Assembly: GCA_028023455.1 (NCBI GenBank)
Contig: JAQFVV010006215.1
Coordinates: 7,547,230 to 7,611,229, forward strand
Length of the DNA: 64,000 nucleotides
Reading direction: 5' to 3'
DNA from: Epiperipatus broadwayi
Lineage: Eukaryota; Onychophora; Udeonychophora; Euonychophora; Peripatidae
Of this stretch, positions 1 through 11,035 are shown one piece after another. Both the position numbers and the translations under genes were made by a program. Each line of letters starts with the position of its first letter. Position 1 is the first letter of the stretch. The notes under the pieces were generated by a model. It was not told the origin of the DNA. It was given only the letters and a program-made list of their open reading frames with translations, and made no database searches.

Positions 1-43
1 CCAATATACGTATTTCATGCTAAACCAGCAATCATCAGTTGGT
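1..43 (-). ncRNA. Type I hammerhead ribozyme, family A left arm
   Basis: On the minus strand: stem I ACCAA pairs with TTGG (its last base falls outside the window), core CTGATGA, stem II TGCT/AGCA with loop GGTTT, GAAA, stem III ATAC/GTAT, and A as the base before the cleavage bond. All conserved core bases are present. The pair closing stem II next to the core is T opposite T, which is unusual and could weaken the fold. This is the best-preserved family A ribozyme because stem III is a perfect palindrome. Confidence 0.8.
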
Positions 44-271
44 CCAGATTATCATCTCCACACATATATACTACAAGTGCTCAGATATATATTAAGATAG
101 ACAATCTTCATACTTTAATGGAGCATTCCATCATCAGATTTTCAATTGGATGGACGGTTGAAGAGTTGGAGTGTGGAGTAGATTGAAGCCTGTCCATTAA
201 AGTATGAAGATTGTCTATCTTAATATATATCTGAGCACTTGTAGTATATATGTGTGGAGATGATAATCTGG

Positions 272-315
272 ACCAACTGATGATTGCTGGTTTAGCATGA
301 AATACGTTTATTGGT
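272..315 (+). ncRNA. Type I hammerhead ribozyme, family A right arm
   Basis: ACCAA (272-276), CTGATGA (277-283), stem II TGCT/AGCA closed by T opposite T, GAAA (299-302), short stem III, A310 as the cleavage-site base, and TTGGT (311-315) pairing back with ACCAA. Stem III carries one A-to-T change compared with the left arm, leaving a three-pair stem. It sits in the inverted partner of the ribozyme at 1-43, so the two point in opposite directions. Confidence 0.82.
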
Positions 316-410
316 GATTATTTATCTTTTCAACATATATGTGTTTAAGTGTATCAGTGTTATTAGATAGAGTGGAAAGTGATGGGTCGTGTGAAAGTCT
401 GTGCTCATAT

Positions 411-831
411 ACCCTATATATTATATTTAATATTTGTATATTTTTGAATTAATGGAGTGATGATAAATATCTGGAGGAAGTGAAAAGATTATTTTGTACA
501 TATATTTTAAAAGATTTGAATGTGACACTGTTTTACTATAATTGTAACAATGTAGGATATTTTCAATTGATTTTATAAATTTTAACTGAAATTGAAAATA
601 TAAAAAATAATCATTTTTACTAAATCTGTAATATTTTTGAATGTTTCAGTTGACTAAATACTCTAACAGATATAAATCGATAGGTCAAAATAGATTATTA
701 TTTTGACATAGACAGATTTTTTTTTATTATAAAAATAACAGTTCTTATATATAGGTATACAGATTCAAAAGAAAAATTATCTTACAAAATTCAATTTAAA
801 AAAAAAAAAGAGATTTATTTGCATATATATA
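411..831. other. AT-rich spacer, no gene seen
   Basis: Only low-complexity A/T runs (for example 719-726 and 799-810) and short stop-rich frames on both strands. Confidence 0.6.
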
Positions 832-900
832 ATTGAAACGGAAGTAATTACCTCCCGCCGCATTATATGACGTCAAAAACAACGAAACTTCCGTTTCAAT
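832..900. repeat. Short palindrome enclosing a CRE-like site
   Basis: ATTGAAACGGAAGT (832-845) is repeated as its exact reverse complement at 887-900. The 41-bp centre contains CCTCCCGCCGC and TATGACGTCAAAA, a cyclic-AMP-response-element-like palindrome and one of the few GC-rich spots nearby. It could be a small foldback element or a protein-binding site; no gene start is recognisable next to it. Confidence 0.5.
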
Positions 901-2889
901 CACAGATATTTAAACAAAGTTTTGAATATTTATTACTACATATACTGTATATAAGAAACAAACTTTTAAACAGTAAAAAAAAAAGTTTAATTTAAAAGTG
1001 AATCGTAATATATTTCTTAAAAATAACACATTTGATTCATTTTATACTTTTTTCATTGATTTTTGTTTTTTAAATAACAAATTCATTTATAGAAAGATCA
1101 GTAATATCTCAGAATAAAATTATTTCTATGAATAACTAAAAATTAATGAAAAATTTATTTAGTAGTAAAAAAAGATTTAATTGATATAAATTGTTAGCAA
1201 TTTTCTCTATATTTATATATTCTCAATGTTATTTTTTTTTATGTTTTCTCTAGATATTAACTGATAACAAATATATCATCACCATCATTTCCAATTATTA
1301 TCGATCCATTGTAGAATGAAGGTCTTTCCAAGTTTAATTCATTTTTCTAATCCATAGCCTCTCTTCTCCACAGCACACTAGCAAGTTATCTTATTTCATC
1401 CATCTACCTCATATGTAGTCTTCTTGTAGGTCTTTTATAGTTTTAAGGGTTCCGTTTAAAACTTCAACTTTACATCTATTATCATATCTTCTACCAATAT
1501 GTTTACCATTCTATTTTAGTCTCTGAACTTTTTCAATGATGTTAGTGATTAATATTTGTTTGTTTTATCCATGTTCTAACAAATATAGAATTTTTTATAT
1601 AGTTTATCAATTTATATAAATGAAACTGACTTTAGCCATTACCTTTTATTCATTCTCACTGATGGAATTACATGATGTGTCCAACTTATATAAGTAATCC
1701 ATTTTACAACTTTTTGCAAAATCCAGTTTATGTGAAAATTGAAAAAAAAAAACCTTCATTGCTATGATGTATTGAATCACATCTTTGAACAAAAAAGGGA
1801 GTTTATGTTTAATGATATTTAAGCAAATGGATGCCATATAATTAACAAGTAAATAATTAATATAAGCAAGATAATTTTTTTTTTATTATTGATCTTAATT
1901 CTGATTTGAACTGTAAGAAAAATTCAGAAAGATACTCATCTCTTCTTGTTTTTATTTAAATGGTAGAACAAAGTATGACGAGTTAGCTGCTAAAACTAAG
2001 TAAAGTGAATTAAAGGCTATCAAAAGGTATAATTTTTTTTTCTTTTTCATATAGCTCAATTGAATTATTATATAACTTTGAATAATATACATAGTTTTTG
2101 TATATATTTTATAATGAAAACCATGCAACATAATAGATGTGGTGGATAAAGAAATAAATATGCATGAGCATATTTCCAAGTAAGAGATATATGCTCACAA
2201 TAAATATCTAATAAAAAGTTAGAGATGAGTACTTCTTTCATAAGATTCGTACCTATAATTTTCTGTAATTGGATGTTTAATACATTCTTAGTTAATATAT
2301 CTTTCAGATTATCATAAATATCTCACTTTTTTTTTGATTAGCCATGTAATTAATTGTACTGCTTGATTTTTCTGAGACAGTTTTTCCATTTTCTGTTTCA
2401 TCATTTATTCTAACATTGCTTGATTTTTTCTGAGACATCTCTTACTTTTTTTTTTTTTTACTAATACTATCCTCCAACTTTTCTTCACTGTTTATCATTA
2501 AATGACACAACCAGGCCTGGCCATTTTCTATATGGCTTCTTTATTATTTGTTTTGATTATTGGTCCAAATTTTCTTTTCCTGCCTTTTGTTTTATATACA
2601 TTTATCCTACTAATATTAAATTGATATCATATATTAATGTATATTTATGTAAGATTTATTAAAATGAAATGCAAATGTTCCAATGCTGCTGTTATTATGT
2701 ATTTACAAATTTGTTATTGAATCAATATACATATTTTGATTGCATGATTAAGCCATTATTCACACATTGAAATACATTGTACATAAAAAAAAGTATTTGC
2801 TTAAATTGTGAAGTTGAGCTTCATTAGGTAGTGGAGAAGATAAGAAGTTTAACTTTTATAATTAGTTTAACTTTTATAATTTTCTGAGT
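901..2889. other. AT-rich stretch without recognisable gene
   Basis: Long A and T runs and small ORFs below 80 codons whose translations are rich in Ile, Lys, Phe and Tyr, as expected by chance at this composition. An 18-bp direct duplication occurs at 2848-2883 just before the family D remnant. No splice-flanked open frame stood out. Confidence 0.5.
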
Positions 2890-3330
2890 ACAACTGAAAA
2901 ACAGTACCAAACTCTCCAGCCAGTAGTGTGACCCAGTGCAAGCCATAGTAACTAATGGATTATAGAAAGTTTGTGCATAAAATCCTTATCTAGTGTTACT
3001 CATCTAATATCCCCAGACATCCAGTGATTATTATGGCTTGCACTAGACTGGTGATATTGTATGAGCAGGCACTTGATAGGGATTTTATGCACAAACCTTC
3101 TAGCATTCATTGATTACTGTAGCTTGCACTTGGTGGCACTACTTTCTGGAAAGTTTCTAATCTGGGACTATTGGATGAATAAGCACTAGATAGGGATTTT
3201 ATACAAAAACCTTCTAGCATTCATTGTTTACCGTGGCTTCCATTGGGTGGTACTACTGTCTGGAGATTTTACTACTGTTTTAACAACTTGTGTAAGCACA
3301 TGAAATGGTGATCATGTGATGTTTTTGTAT
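2890..3330. mobile_element. Family D repeat, decayed, inverted then tandem
   Basis: The left part (about 2895-3025) reads as the minus strand of family D. From about 3041 the plus strand reads CTAGACTGGTGATATTG and TTTTATGCACAAACCTTCTAG, followed by a second tandem unit from about 3147 that ends in GATCATGTGATGTTTTT. Key words shared with 49550-50396 are TTGGATGARTARGCA, GATAGGGATTTTATGC, the CATTGATTACT-GCTTGCA run and the terminal TCATGTGATGTTT. No ribozyme core is intact: the unit beginning at 3041 starts within stem III, next to the expected self-cleavage site. No convincing target-site duplication was found. Confidence 0.65.
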
Positions 3331-4222
3331 AGCAAAATTAATGATATTATTTATATTCTAACATTTTGTTAATTATGTATATCTGATTATTTTTCAGTTA
3401 TTGCATTACATTTGTTTGTATATATATGAATTTATCATTTTCTAGTAGCCAGGATAACTTTAATTGCTCAGTAATTAAAGCCATGTTTAATTAATTTATT
3501 GTGATTAACTTATAATCAACGTTATTTTAAGAAACATTCTTAATATTTTTTATTACAATTACTGAATTCTTTTGCATACATATGTAAATACATATGCTAT
3601 ATGTATTCTAATTTTTTATTTCATGCTTTATTCACTAGATATTGTTAATGAGCCATCAACTAATGCTTTTCAGTTTTCAGTTTACAAAATCGTTTTTATT
3701 TTAATTACTTGCTGTAAAAAAGAGTGTACGATTAATGGAATTAAAAAAATGGTAATGTGAAATTCTTTAATAAATCTACAGTTACAAAGCTGATTAATTA
3801 AGAGTCTATAATAAAGTGATTTTATTACAATATATTATTATTAGTCTGATTCTTGTTTTCTATGCACAAAAGTAGTTTATTCATTTTTGATGACTAAGGC
3901 AGAGAATTACAGGAAGTCCTTTATTAAAAATAACTTACTTAAATACTGACTATATAAAATGCAGAAACGATTTAAAATATGTTTAAGATATCAAGGCACT
4001 TTTTGATGTGTTTTTATGCTGTCGTAACATATGTTGTGATATATTTTAAGTGCTTATCTTTATTTGTTGAAAAAATATTTTATTATTTAGCATCATGGCT
4101 AATGAGAAATATCATTTGAAAGAGAATTTCAACTTACACAGAATTTTAGAAATGGATACTTGCATAAACAGAGGATGCTTGATATTTAATTCATATTGAA
4201 TTGTTACAATAATTGCTAAAAC
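3331..4222. other. AT-rich spacer, no gene seen
   Basis: An open frame of 62 codons at 3572-3760 is hydrophobic and AT-driven, with no recognisable domain. Nothing else stands out. Confidence 0.5.
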
Positions 4223-4331
4223 TATATGTACCACATAATCAGTGAGGATTGCCAATTCCTCTACAAGCTTTATGATAAATGCTTAGCCAGAGCCAGCACT
4301 TAAAATATCTCCATCAGGAACCCCTCCCCAA

Positions 4332-4374
4332 ACCCCTGACCATGGTTTCGTGCTTTGGCACTCCTCAGAGAGGT
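4332..4374 (-). ncRNA. Type I hammerhead ribozyme, family C copy 1
   Basis: The most canonical motif of the window. On the minus strand: ACCTCT (stem I), CTGAGGA, stem II GTGC/GCAC with CAAA loop and a proper G-C closing pair, GAAA, stem III ACC/GGT around AT, cleavage base C, and AGGGGT closing stem I with one G-U pair. No core base deviates from consensus. Confidence 0.88.
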
Positions 4375-4763
4375 GTCAGGGTAGGTTCAGACACTAGATC
4401 TAAAAATACCAACCCAAAGCCAAGCACTTATTTAAAAGTTATCTGAGTGGAAAATCTGAAATTTTCAGACATCTACATGTCTTCAAACCCAGCTATCCAA
4501 CTCAAATAGCTATATGGGGCTGATAGATCTTCAGCCATACCATATATTAGTAGTCATAGCAATATAAAATTGCATAAGACTTTTGGCAGAGACTATAAAT
4601 AGTCAAAATAAGAGTCAAAGATCCAATTTATAGATCACATGACCCTATCTCTTAAGCTTTTAAGTTATAAACAATGAGGATTGCCAATTCCTCTACAAGC
4701 TTTATGATAAATGCTTAGCCAGAGCCAGCACTTAAAATATCTCCATCAGGAACCCCTCCCCAA

Positions 4764-4806
4764 ACCCCTGACCATGGTTTCGTGCTTTGGCATTCCTCAG
4801 AGAGGT
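4764..4806 (-). ncRNA. Type I hammerhead ribozyme, family C copy 2
   Basis: Same layout as copy 1 (CTGAGGA, GAAA, stem III ACC/GGT), but the stem II closing pair is changed to A opposite C, which should weaken folding. Lies 432 bp from the copy 1 ribozyme. Confidence 0.8.
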
Positions 4807-5173
4807 GTCAGGGTAGGTTCAGACATTAGATCTAAAAATACCAACCCAAAGCCAAGCACTTATCTAAAAGTTGTTCAGACATCTACATGTCTTCAAACCC
4901 AGCTATCCAACTCAAATAGCTATATGGGGCTGATAGATCTTCAGCCATACCATATATTAGTAGTCATAGCAATATAAAATTGCATAAGACTTTTGGCAGA
5001 GACTATAAATAGTCAAAATAAGAGGCAAAGATCCAATTCATAGATCACATGACCCTATCTCTTAAGCTTGTAAGTTATAAACAGTGAGGATTGCCAATTC
5101 CTCTACAAGCTTTATGATAAATGCTTAGCCAGAGCCAGCACTTAAAATATCTCCATCAGGAACCCCTCCCCAA

Positions 5174-5216
5174 ACCCCTGACCATGATTTCGTGCTTTGG
5201 CACTCCTCAGAGAGGT
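5174..5216 (-). ncRNA. Type I hammerhead ribozyme, family C copy 3
   Basis: Stem II is again perfect (GTGC/GCAC). Stem III has one C-to-T change that still allows a T-G wobble (ATC with GGT). Located in the truncated third direct unit, just before the strand-switch point at 5261-5265. Confidence 0.83.
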
Positions 5217-5476
5217 GTCAGGGTAGGTTCAGACACTAGATCTAAAAATACCAACCCAAAGCCAAAAGTCTTATGCAATTTTATATTGCTATGACTACTA
5301 ATATATGGTATGGCTGAAGATCTGTCAGCCCCATATAGCTATTTGAGTTGGATAGCTGGGTTTGAAGACATGTAGATGTCTGAACATTTCAGATTTTCCA
5401 CTCAATAGACAACTTTTAGATAAGTGCTTGGCTTTGGGTTGGTATTTTTAGATCTAATGTCTGAACCTACCCTGAC

Positions 5477-5519
5477 ACCTCTCTGAGGAATGCCAAAGCA
5501 CGAAACCATGGTCAGGGGT
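5477..5519 (+). ncRNA. Type I hammerhead ribozyme, family C inverted copy
   Basis: ACCTCT (5477-5482), CTGAGGA (5483-5489), TGC/GCA stem II with an A opposite C at its base, GAAA, stem III ACC/GGT, cleavage base C5513, AGGGGT (5514-5519). It shares the stem II change with copy 2, which suggests the inverted copy was made from a copy-2-like template. Confidence 0.8.
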
Positions 5520-5699
5520 TTGGGGAGGGGTTCCTGATGGAGATATTTTAAGTGCTGGCTCTGGCTAAGCATTTATCATAAAGCTTGTAGAGGAATTGGC
5601 AATCCTCACTGTTTATAACTTACAAGCTTAAGAGATAGGGTCATGTGATCTATGAATTGGATCTTTGACTCTTATTTTGACTATTTATATGTACCACAT

Positions 5700-6560
5700 G
5701 TTTGATAATATTTAATAAGAAATTATATTTATGCATTTGATATTTAAAAATAAATGTATTTGTATAAATAAAAATATATGAAAGTATGTAAAAATATAAA
5801 TGTAGCATTACTTATGTATGACCATATAGATGAAATATATATTGGATATATATAAACTAAATAAAAACCCTCATTAAAGTTTATTATCTGTAAAAATTAA
5901 TAAACTATTAACTATAAATATTAACATAATAACAATTTTAAAAGTCCATTTTATAATTATTATAGTTTTTATTTATTAATTAATATATAGATATGTAAAT
6001 ACATTAAATAATATGGGGAGAAACTTATTAAATAATTATAAAGCAAAAAAAAATATTTAATTACTAAAGAATATAATACATTATCTTGAAATATTAATTA
6101 TTGCAAGTACTCTCTTAAATCAAACTATATATTATAAAGGTGAGGCAAAGAAATGATTCACAAAGATAACTTTGGTCATCCTCCACACTAATGAACAAAA
6201 AAAATTGATCTATGAATTTGACTAGATGGAATCCCAGGAATAATCAACATTCCAGAGATATCTGACTCGTATGTCCAAAGCATGCAGATGACTCCGACTT
6301 TTTATTATTTAATAACTTCAATGGTTTCATAATTTGTATATTTAAATAAATAAGTTACACTTTTGATTGTATATAAGCATGAATTAACTTATAATTGATA
6401 TTATCTCATCAACTTTGCTAAAGTTAGTATTATGTCAAGAATATTATTAATATTCTTGTCTTATTAAATTGTACTTCAAATTGTATTAATATTATTATTA
6501 ACATTCTTGTATATATTTTTCATAAAACGGTTTGAGTGTATTGCTTATCTCATTTCTCAT
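5700..6560. other. AT-rich spacer, no gene seen
   Basis: Simple A/T words throughout; nothing resembling an exon or a repeat boundary. Confidence 0.5.
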
Positions 6561-6569
6561 GTCATTTAT

Positions 6570-7530
6570 TCAAATTTTATTTTAATTAAAATGGAAGTAA
6601 ATGTAACACCCCAGTAATCTATATATAGACTAATATTAACTTGTCATAAATGAAAAAAAAATAGAATGCTATCATCCATTTTTTAAATCTCTGATAGTAT
6701 TTAAGGATTCATTTTATCAATATGTTATAATATAGAGTGTCAAATCTATGCATTAACATGATATCATTATGACCATAAACCATTCTAAAATCACTATAAA
6801 CATTATGAGATAAAGACAGTGTCTCATTTTTAATTACCTCTAAATATCAAATAAAACTTCAGTTTTAATAAGTATAATCATAAATAATCATAGTTTTACT
6901 GTATATGAAATTAAAATGAAAGTAATTGTAAAAACCCCAGTAAGCTATATATAAATACTAATCTATACTGAAATCATATTAATGTACTGATTTGATATTT
7001 GCATTATAATGTCAATAAAATGAATGTTTAAATACCAACAGAGCTATACCATTCTGTTCATTTTCATTTATTGATGTATTAGTATTAGTTTATACTTAGC
7101 TTATTGGAAGTTTACAATACTTTTATTTTAATTTCATATACAATTTAAAAGATTATTTTATAAATTAATGTATGTTTGGGTTGTAGCCACTTACTGATAA
7201 TTAAAAATATACCACAATTTATTGTTTTATAGTAGTGTTCTAGTTAGCAGTAATCATATGACATATCAGTATGCATATTAAATTTGATAGATTCTGCAAT
7301 GAATTTGCACAAACTAATACTAACTCATTAATAAATGAAAAAGAACACAATGGCATAGCTCTGTTGGTATTTAAACATATATTTTATTAACATGTTATAA
7401 TTCAAGCATCAAATTAGTACATTAATATGATTTCAGTGTGGATTAGTATTAATTTATACATAGCTTATCGGAAGTTTACAGTTATTTTCATTTTAATTTC
7501 ATATACAGTAAAATATGATTATTTATATTA
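6570..7530. repeat. Foldback repeat family of unknown type
   Basis: A block around 6895-7060 (ending in a TTTAAATACCAACAGAGCTAT word) occurs again as its reverse complement around 7355-7520 (ATAGCTCTGTTGGTATTTAAA, then TTACAGTTATTTTCATTTTAATTTCATATACAGTA). A weaker version of the AATGGAAGTAAATGTAACACCCCAGTAA part is at 6588-6640. No hammerhead core, coding frame or clear target-site duplication was found, so the class is open. Confidence 0.6.
7145..7310 (+). repeat. Diverged direct repeat, first copy
   Basis: About 150 bp beginning with a TTAATGTATGTTTGGG word and ending TTCTGCAATGAATTTGCA. Repeated in the same orientation at 7532-7682 with scattered substitutions and small indels. The two copies sit in and after the foldback block, so they were probably duplicated with it. 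Confidence 0.65.
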
Positions 7531-7531
7531 A

Positions 7532-7682
7532 AATATTATTTTATAAAATTGATGTATGTTTGGTTAGTAACCACTTACTGATAGTTAAAAATATGCCATA
7601 ATTTATTGTTTGATGGTGTTCTAGATAGCAATAATCATATAACTTATTAGTATGCATAGATTCTGCAATGAATTTGCATACA
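7532..7682 (+). repeat. Diverged direct repeat, second copy
   Basis: Partner of 7145-7310; shared words include ACCACTTACTGATA, TTAAAAATATRCCA, TTTATTGTTT and ATTCTGCAATGAATTTGCA. Lacks a stretch of about 15 bp present in the first copy near 7275. Confidence 0.65.
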
Positions 7683-7899
7683 GAAAGTATGCTATTCAAT
7701 TTTATCACAAACACAGTGAATGCATTATGTTTTACCATGATGTTTTGTTGTTATTACTTGCTTAACACAAATCTAACTTTTTTTTTTGTTAAACATATTA
7801 CCATGGACTGTTGTTTATTTTGCAGAACTACAGTTTTATAAATGAAATGTCACTATTTTGTGTTGGTATCTTACCAGTCAAAATATATTGATCCATCTA

Positions 7900-9065
7900 A
7901 TATGAGCTGGAACTCAATGAAACGTACTTCAAACCCAGTCAAGCCTGAGATTTAGATCAGGGACCAGCCTAGATTCAAACCCATTCCACAAGCCCCAGAT
8001 CGAACACCTAATGAATAACATAATAGTCATGGCACATGAGAATTAATTCTTAAGTCCGGCCTGCTAGAACAGTGAAAGAGACAATGAGACATATTTAACC
8101 AATGCACATATATGTTGGAATGTGTGGAAATGAAGAGAAGATAATTCAAACTATATAAGTGGCTTGAATAATAATGAAATATTTAATAAAACATTTAATG
8201 AACAGTAGATTACTTATATATTTAGTTGAATGCTCTTATGAATAAATTACATATTATACATCAATAAATGTTTGGTGGGTTAGGTTAAGGTGCCAATCAT
8301 TTGATCGCAAAACAAGCTTACACATTTTTAAATTAACACTTTAGTGGTGGCTCTGAAAGGTGATGAGGAGTGTACAAAATTATGAAGCATTCTAGGAATC
8401 ATTATACATATTATACAGACTATTTTCATGCTGTTTCAATCGTGAAAATCAAAAATATATTTTAAAGATGGTTTAATCATGGAATACAAGGTTTGTGAGG
8501 ATTTAGTACAATAATATACATTGAAATCAAGTAACTTTTATTAGCAAACATAACAATTTGTACCATTCTTTAAATTCAGATTTCAAAAAGGAAAAGAATG
8601 CTTTGTTTTCTAAAAATATGTATACTCTTAACTAAATAGGATGGTGGGATTTTACAAAAAATAAGAAAAAACAATATTATTTAATTAAACTAATGACTAT
8701 TATCGGAAAGATATATATATACATAAACAAAGTGCAGGTTTATGATTACAGCATCGAAACAAGGTCATTAAATAAATAAATTAATACTAATGGGAAAAGC
8801 AGTAGGGCTGATAAAAAGGCAGAAGAATCCGAAGTAATGTCGTGCTTTCAAATGAAGAAACGAAGTGGCTAAGAGTCCTTTTTCTAGGGTACTGCTTAGA
8901 GAAGTTTAATTAGGCTTGGCGTGGTCCCCGGGGTTCTATGGGTGACTCATGCAAGAGGCCTGTTATATGAAAATGGTCCCCAGAAGGTTAATTGCCCACA
9001 GGACAGGGCATGAAGAAAATTTATGGGTCCGAATTTATTGTAACCCTCCGAGTTAGAAGCACGTA
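7900..9065. other. Two GC-richer islands without recognised gene
   Basis: About 7900-8110 and 8800-9060 are clearly richer in G+C than their surroundings. The second contains an open frame of about 37 codons (on the plus strand, near 8893-9010) that ends at a stop and matches nothing I know. They could be old repeat remnants or parts of a non-coding transcript. No splice-site pair, RNA fold or domain could be supported. Between the islands lies ordinary AT-rich DNA. Confidence 0.35.
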
Positions 9066-9388
9066 ATATTTAATAAACAAAACCTTATATCAGCAACACA
9101 ACGTAATATTGTTTTTAATGACATTAAATGGAAATCACTATTTTAAAATGCATGAACCTCACTCGAATGCTATAATTTAGGCAATGAACACTATGCTATG
9201 TAATATATATGGAAAATATTTAATTTGTACTAAATAGGTTTTAAAAATTACCCCCCCCCCTTTCTCTTACTTGTTATCTAACAGACTGAAATTCCACCCT
9301 CGCGAATTTTGTAACTTTGCAAATTAATCAAATCTTTGAAATCGCAAGAATATAGCTTTATAATATATATGATATAAAAACAATAATA

Positions 9389-9487
9389 GTCAAGCATTGG
9401 TGGTCAAGAGGTCAGCGACAACTGCTTTATAAGCAGTTGTCCCAGGTTAGCGGGTTCACTTCCCAGCTGATGCTATAACACATGAGA
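9389..9487 (+). mobile_element. tRNA-derived SINE, copy 1
   Basis: About 99 bp. An A-box-like TGGTCAAGAGG lies near the start and a B-box-like GGTTCACTTCC about 50 bp later, then CAGCTGATGCTATAACACATGAG and an A-rich tail. AAAAACAATAATA occurs on both sides (9376-9388 and 9488-9500), a 13-bp target-site duplication. The two boxes are the internal RNA polymerase III promoter of tRNA-like genes; the arm between them fits a long-variable-arm (Ser/Leu-like) tRNA ancestor. Copies at 20999, 34421 and 44400 share the layout. The autonomous partner is not shown by the sequence. Confidence 0.8.
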
Positions 9488-9500
9488 AAAAACAATAATA

Positions 9501-11035
9501 AGAAAAAAAAAATCACTTTTTCAGAATTAAATACATGACATAAAAAAATATTTGATAGCATTAATTTTTCGAGAATAAGAAAATTATACATAAAGAATAT
9601 ATATATTTCTTTTAAAGACATTTTAAAGAAAATCATATAATTGGGTTAACCTGAAAAATGATCTGGCGAGCATATTAATTTTAAAAAAAATCTAATTCAA
9701 AAGGGAGAGGATTTTATTAACCTTGACTCAGGGAGGTTTAAGTAGATAAGGCAAAATAACTTTATAGATTAGGCTTGCAAGATTGTTTAGATTGGCAACT
9801 TAAAAGAATAAAATACAACAGTTTAAAATTAAGAAAGGAACCACACCAAGATTAAAGAAATAAGAGCAGACTTTACGTATAAAAGAAAAAATAGTAGTAT
9901 GAAAGTAAATTTACATTAATAGTTATAAAAAAACATTTAATTTAACAATTTAAAATGAAATCCGGAGAGTTGAGGTGAAGATTAATTTAGAAGGATTAAG
10001 AGGTAAAGTTCATAGGTGGTTTTTAAGTTAATTACCTTGCTATCTTAAAGAGTCCATTTTAACAGTTCAGCTCCCACATAGCAAAAGTAACAGGATTGTT
10101 AGGATTGGCAAGTGTCTGTTAGGCATTCCTTTATTCTTAGATCATATTTTGGAGCATCAGTGAAATGATTATTCAAGGTGAAATTGACCAGAAAAGGCAA
10201 GGAAGGTGATTAGTTTTCTACTCGTCCAACATTTTTGAAAAAAAATAGCATGGAGTACTTTTACAACAGCTTTTCTAAAATTTAGTTCTCTCCCCAGTAG
10301 TCAAAAATCAGCCCATTATATACAGCCCTCAGGTATGTGAGGAATGCTTTTAGTGTTTTTTAAAAATTTCATTTCCTTCACCTATTGTTTTTGGAGATGC
10401 AACTGTTAGATAATTTGTCCAAAAACATATTCAACTCCATTTCTAGATTAGAAATAGACTTGATAAAATGTTAATGGCAAAAGTATAACTTTTTAATTGG
10501 ATTTCTCTTTTTACTTTTAGTATAGTATAATTAAACATCTTTTCCCACAATTAGATAATATAACATTTCCACCCTTTTAGTTATTTTTGGACAATTAACA
10601 GTTGCATACTCCATCTTGGATTTTTAAAACAAAAATATAGTTTTTAATAAATTTAAACAAAAGTTATTTTTTTACGAACTTAAAAAAATATTGACAAAAT
10701 TAATATAGTGTTAGTAAATGCTCCCATTATATATATATGAGCTGCACTCAGTAGATTTTGATTTTAATAAAAGAATTACTAATAAATAGTACAAAATATT
10801 AAGAGCTAAATTTTATAATATTTTAGGTGCACATCTCAAACATATATATAAAATAAATATACATTAATCCTTGTGCTGACCCTTAATCAGATTACTCACA
10901 GCTGCTTCAAGTAGCTTGAATTCTGTTATTTTTAATGCTACGGTAAAGATTTTGCACTTTTTTCAAAGGGTAAAAAAAGTTCTGTAAGATGCTGCTCTCT
11001 CTTGAATTATTTTACAAGTAAAAAATCAATAAAAC
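9501..11035. other. AT-rich stretch without recognisable gene
   Basis: A C-homopolymer (about 9251-9260) lies just upstream of the SINE. This block itself shows only A/T-rich sequence with stop codons in all frames. Confidence 0.45.

Larger units (their letters stand above)
1..410. mobile_element. Family A hammerhead repeat, inverted pair, cut by the window start
   Basis: Bases 1-121 and about 190-311 are near-perfect reverse complements, separated by a unique spacer of about 70 bp. The right-hand copy continues to about 410 and matches 13380-13630 through the ribozyme, the following ATTTATCTTTTCAACATA stretch and the terminal GGGTCRTGTGAAAGTCTGTGC. Each arm holds a hammerhead ribozyme pointing outward. 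The sequence just past 405 (ATACCCTATATATTA) is the reverse complement of the unit start seen near 13375, so a further inverted joint may exist. The left flank lies outside the window, so the target-site duplication cannot be checked. Seen directly: arms and ribozymes. Inferred: a retrozyme-like element. Confidence 0.75.
4237..5685. mobile_element. Family C hammerhead repeat array, three direct plus one inverted copy, with TSD
   Basis: Units start at about 4242, 4676 and 5088 (spacing 434 and 412 bp). The third is cut at 5261-5265, where GCCAA is shared by both strands, and the sequence then runs back as an inverted copy to 5685. TATATGTACCACAT occurs immediately outside both ends (4223-4236 and 5686-5699), a 14-bp target-site duplication, so the whole array entered as one piece. 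The first and inverted copies carry about 22 bp (around 4443-4466) missing from the second. Ribozymes in the direct copies lie on the minus strand; the one in the inverted copy lies on the plus strand. Parts near AAACCCAGC, AGCTATATGGG and CTAGATCTAAA resemble family B. The ORF spanning 4711-4977 is incidental. Known: animal retrozymes are tandem repeats with type I hammerheads. Inferred: this is one. Confidence 0.85.

Noticed and set aside
4711-4977. 88-codon ORF in the family C array
   Set aside because: It lies inside a non-coding repeat, is absent from the other copies because of indels, and overlaps the antisense of a ribozyme.
7800-7895. TTATTTTGCAG followed by a 21-codon open frame, considered as an exon
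   Set aside because: No donor site, no partner exon and composition typical of chance.
8880-9060. GC-rich patch considered as a nuclear copy of mitochondrial rRNA
   Set aside because: I could not align any conserved rRNA block with confidence, so no claim is made.
9427-9636. 69-codon minus-strand ORF over SINE copy 1
   Set aside because: It arises from the SINE and its A/T-rich flank, with no protein-like features.
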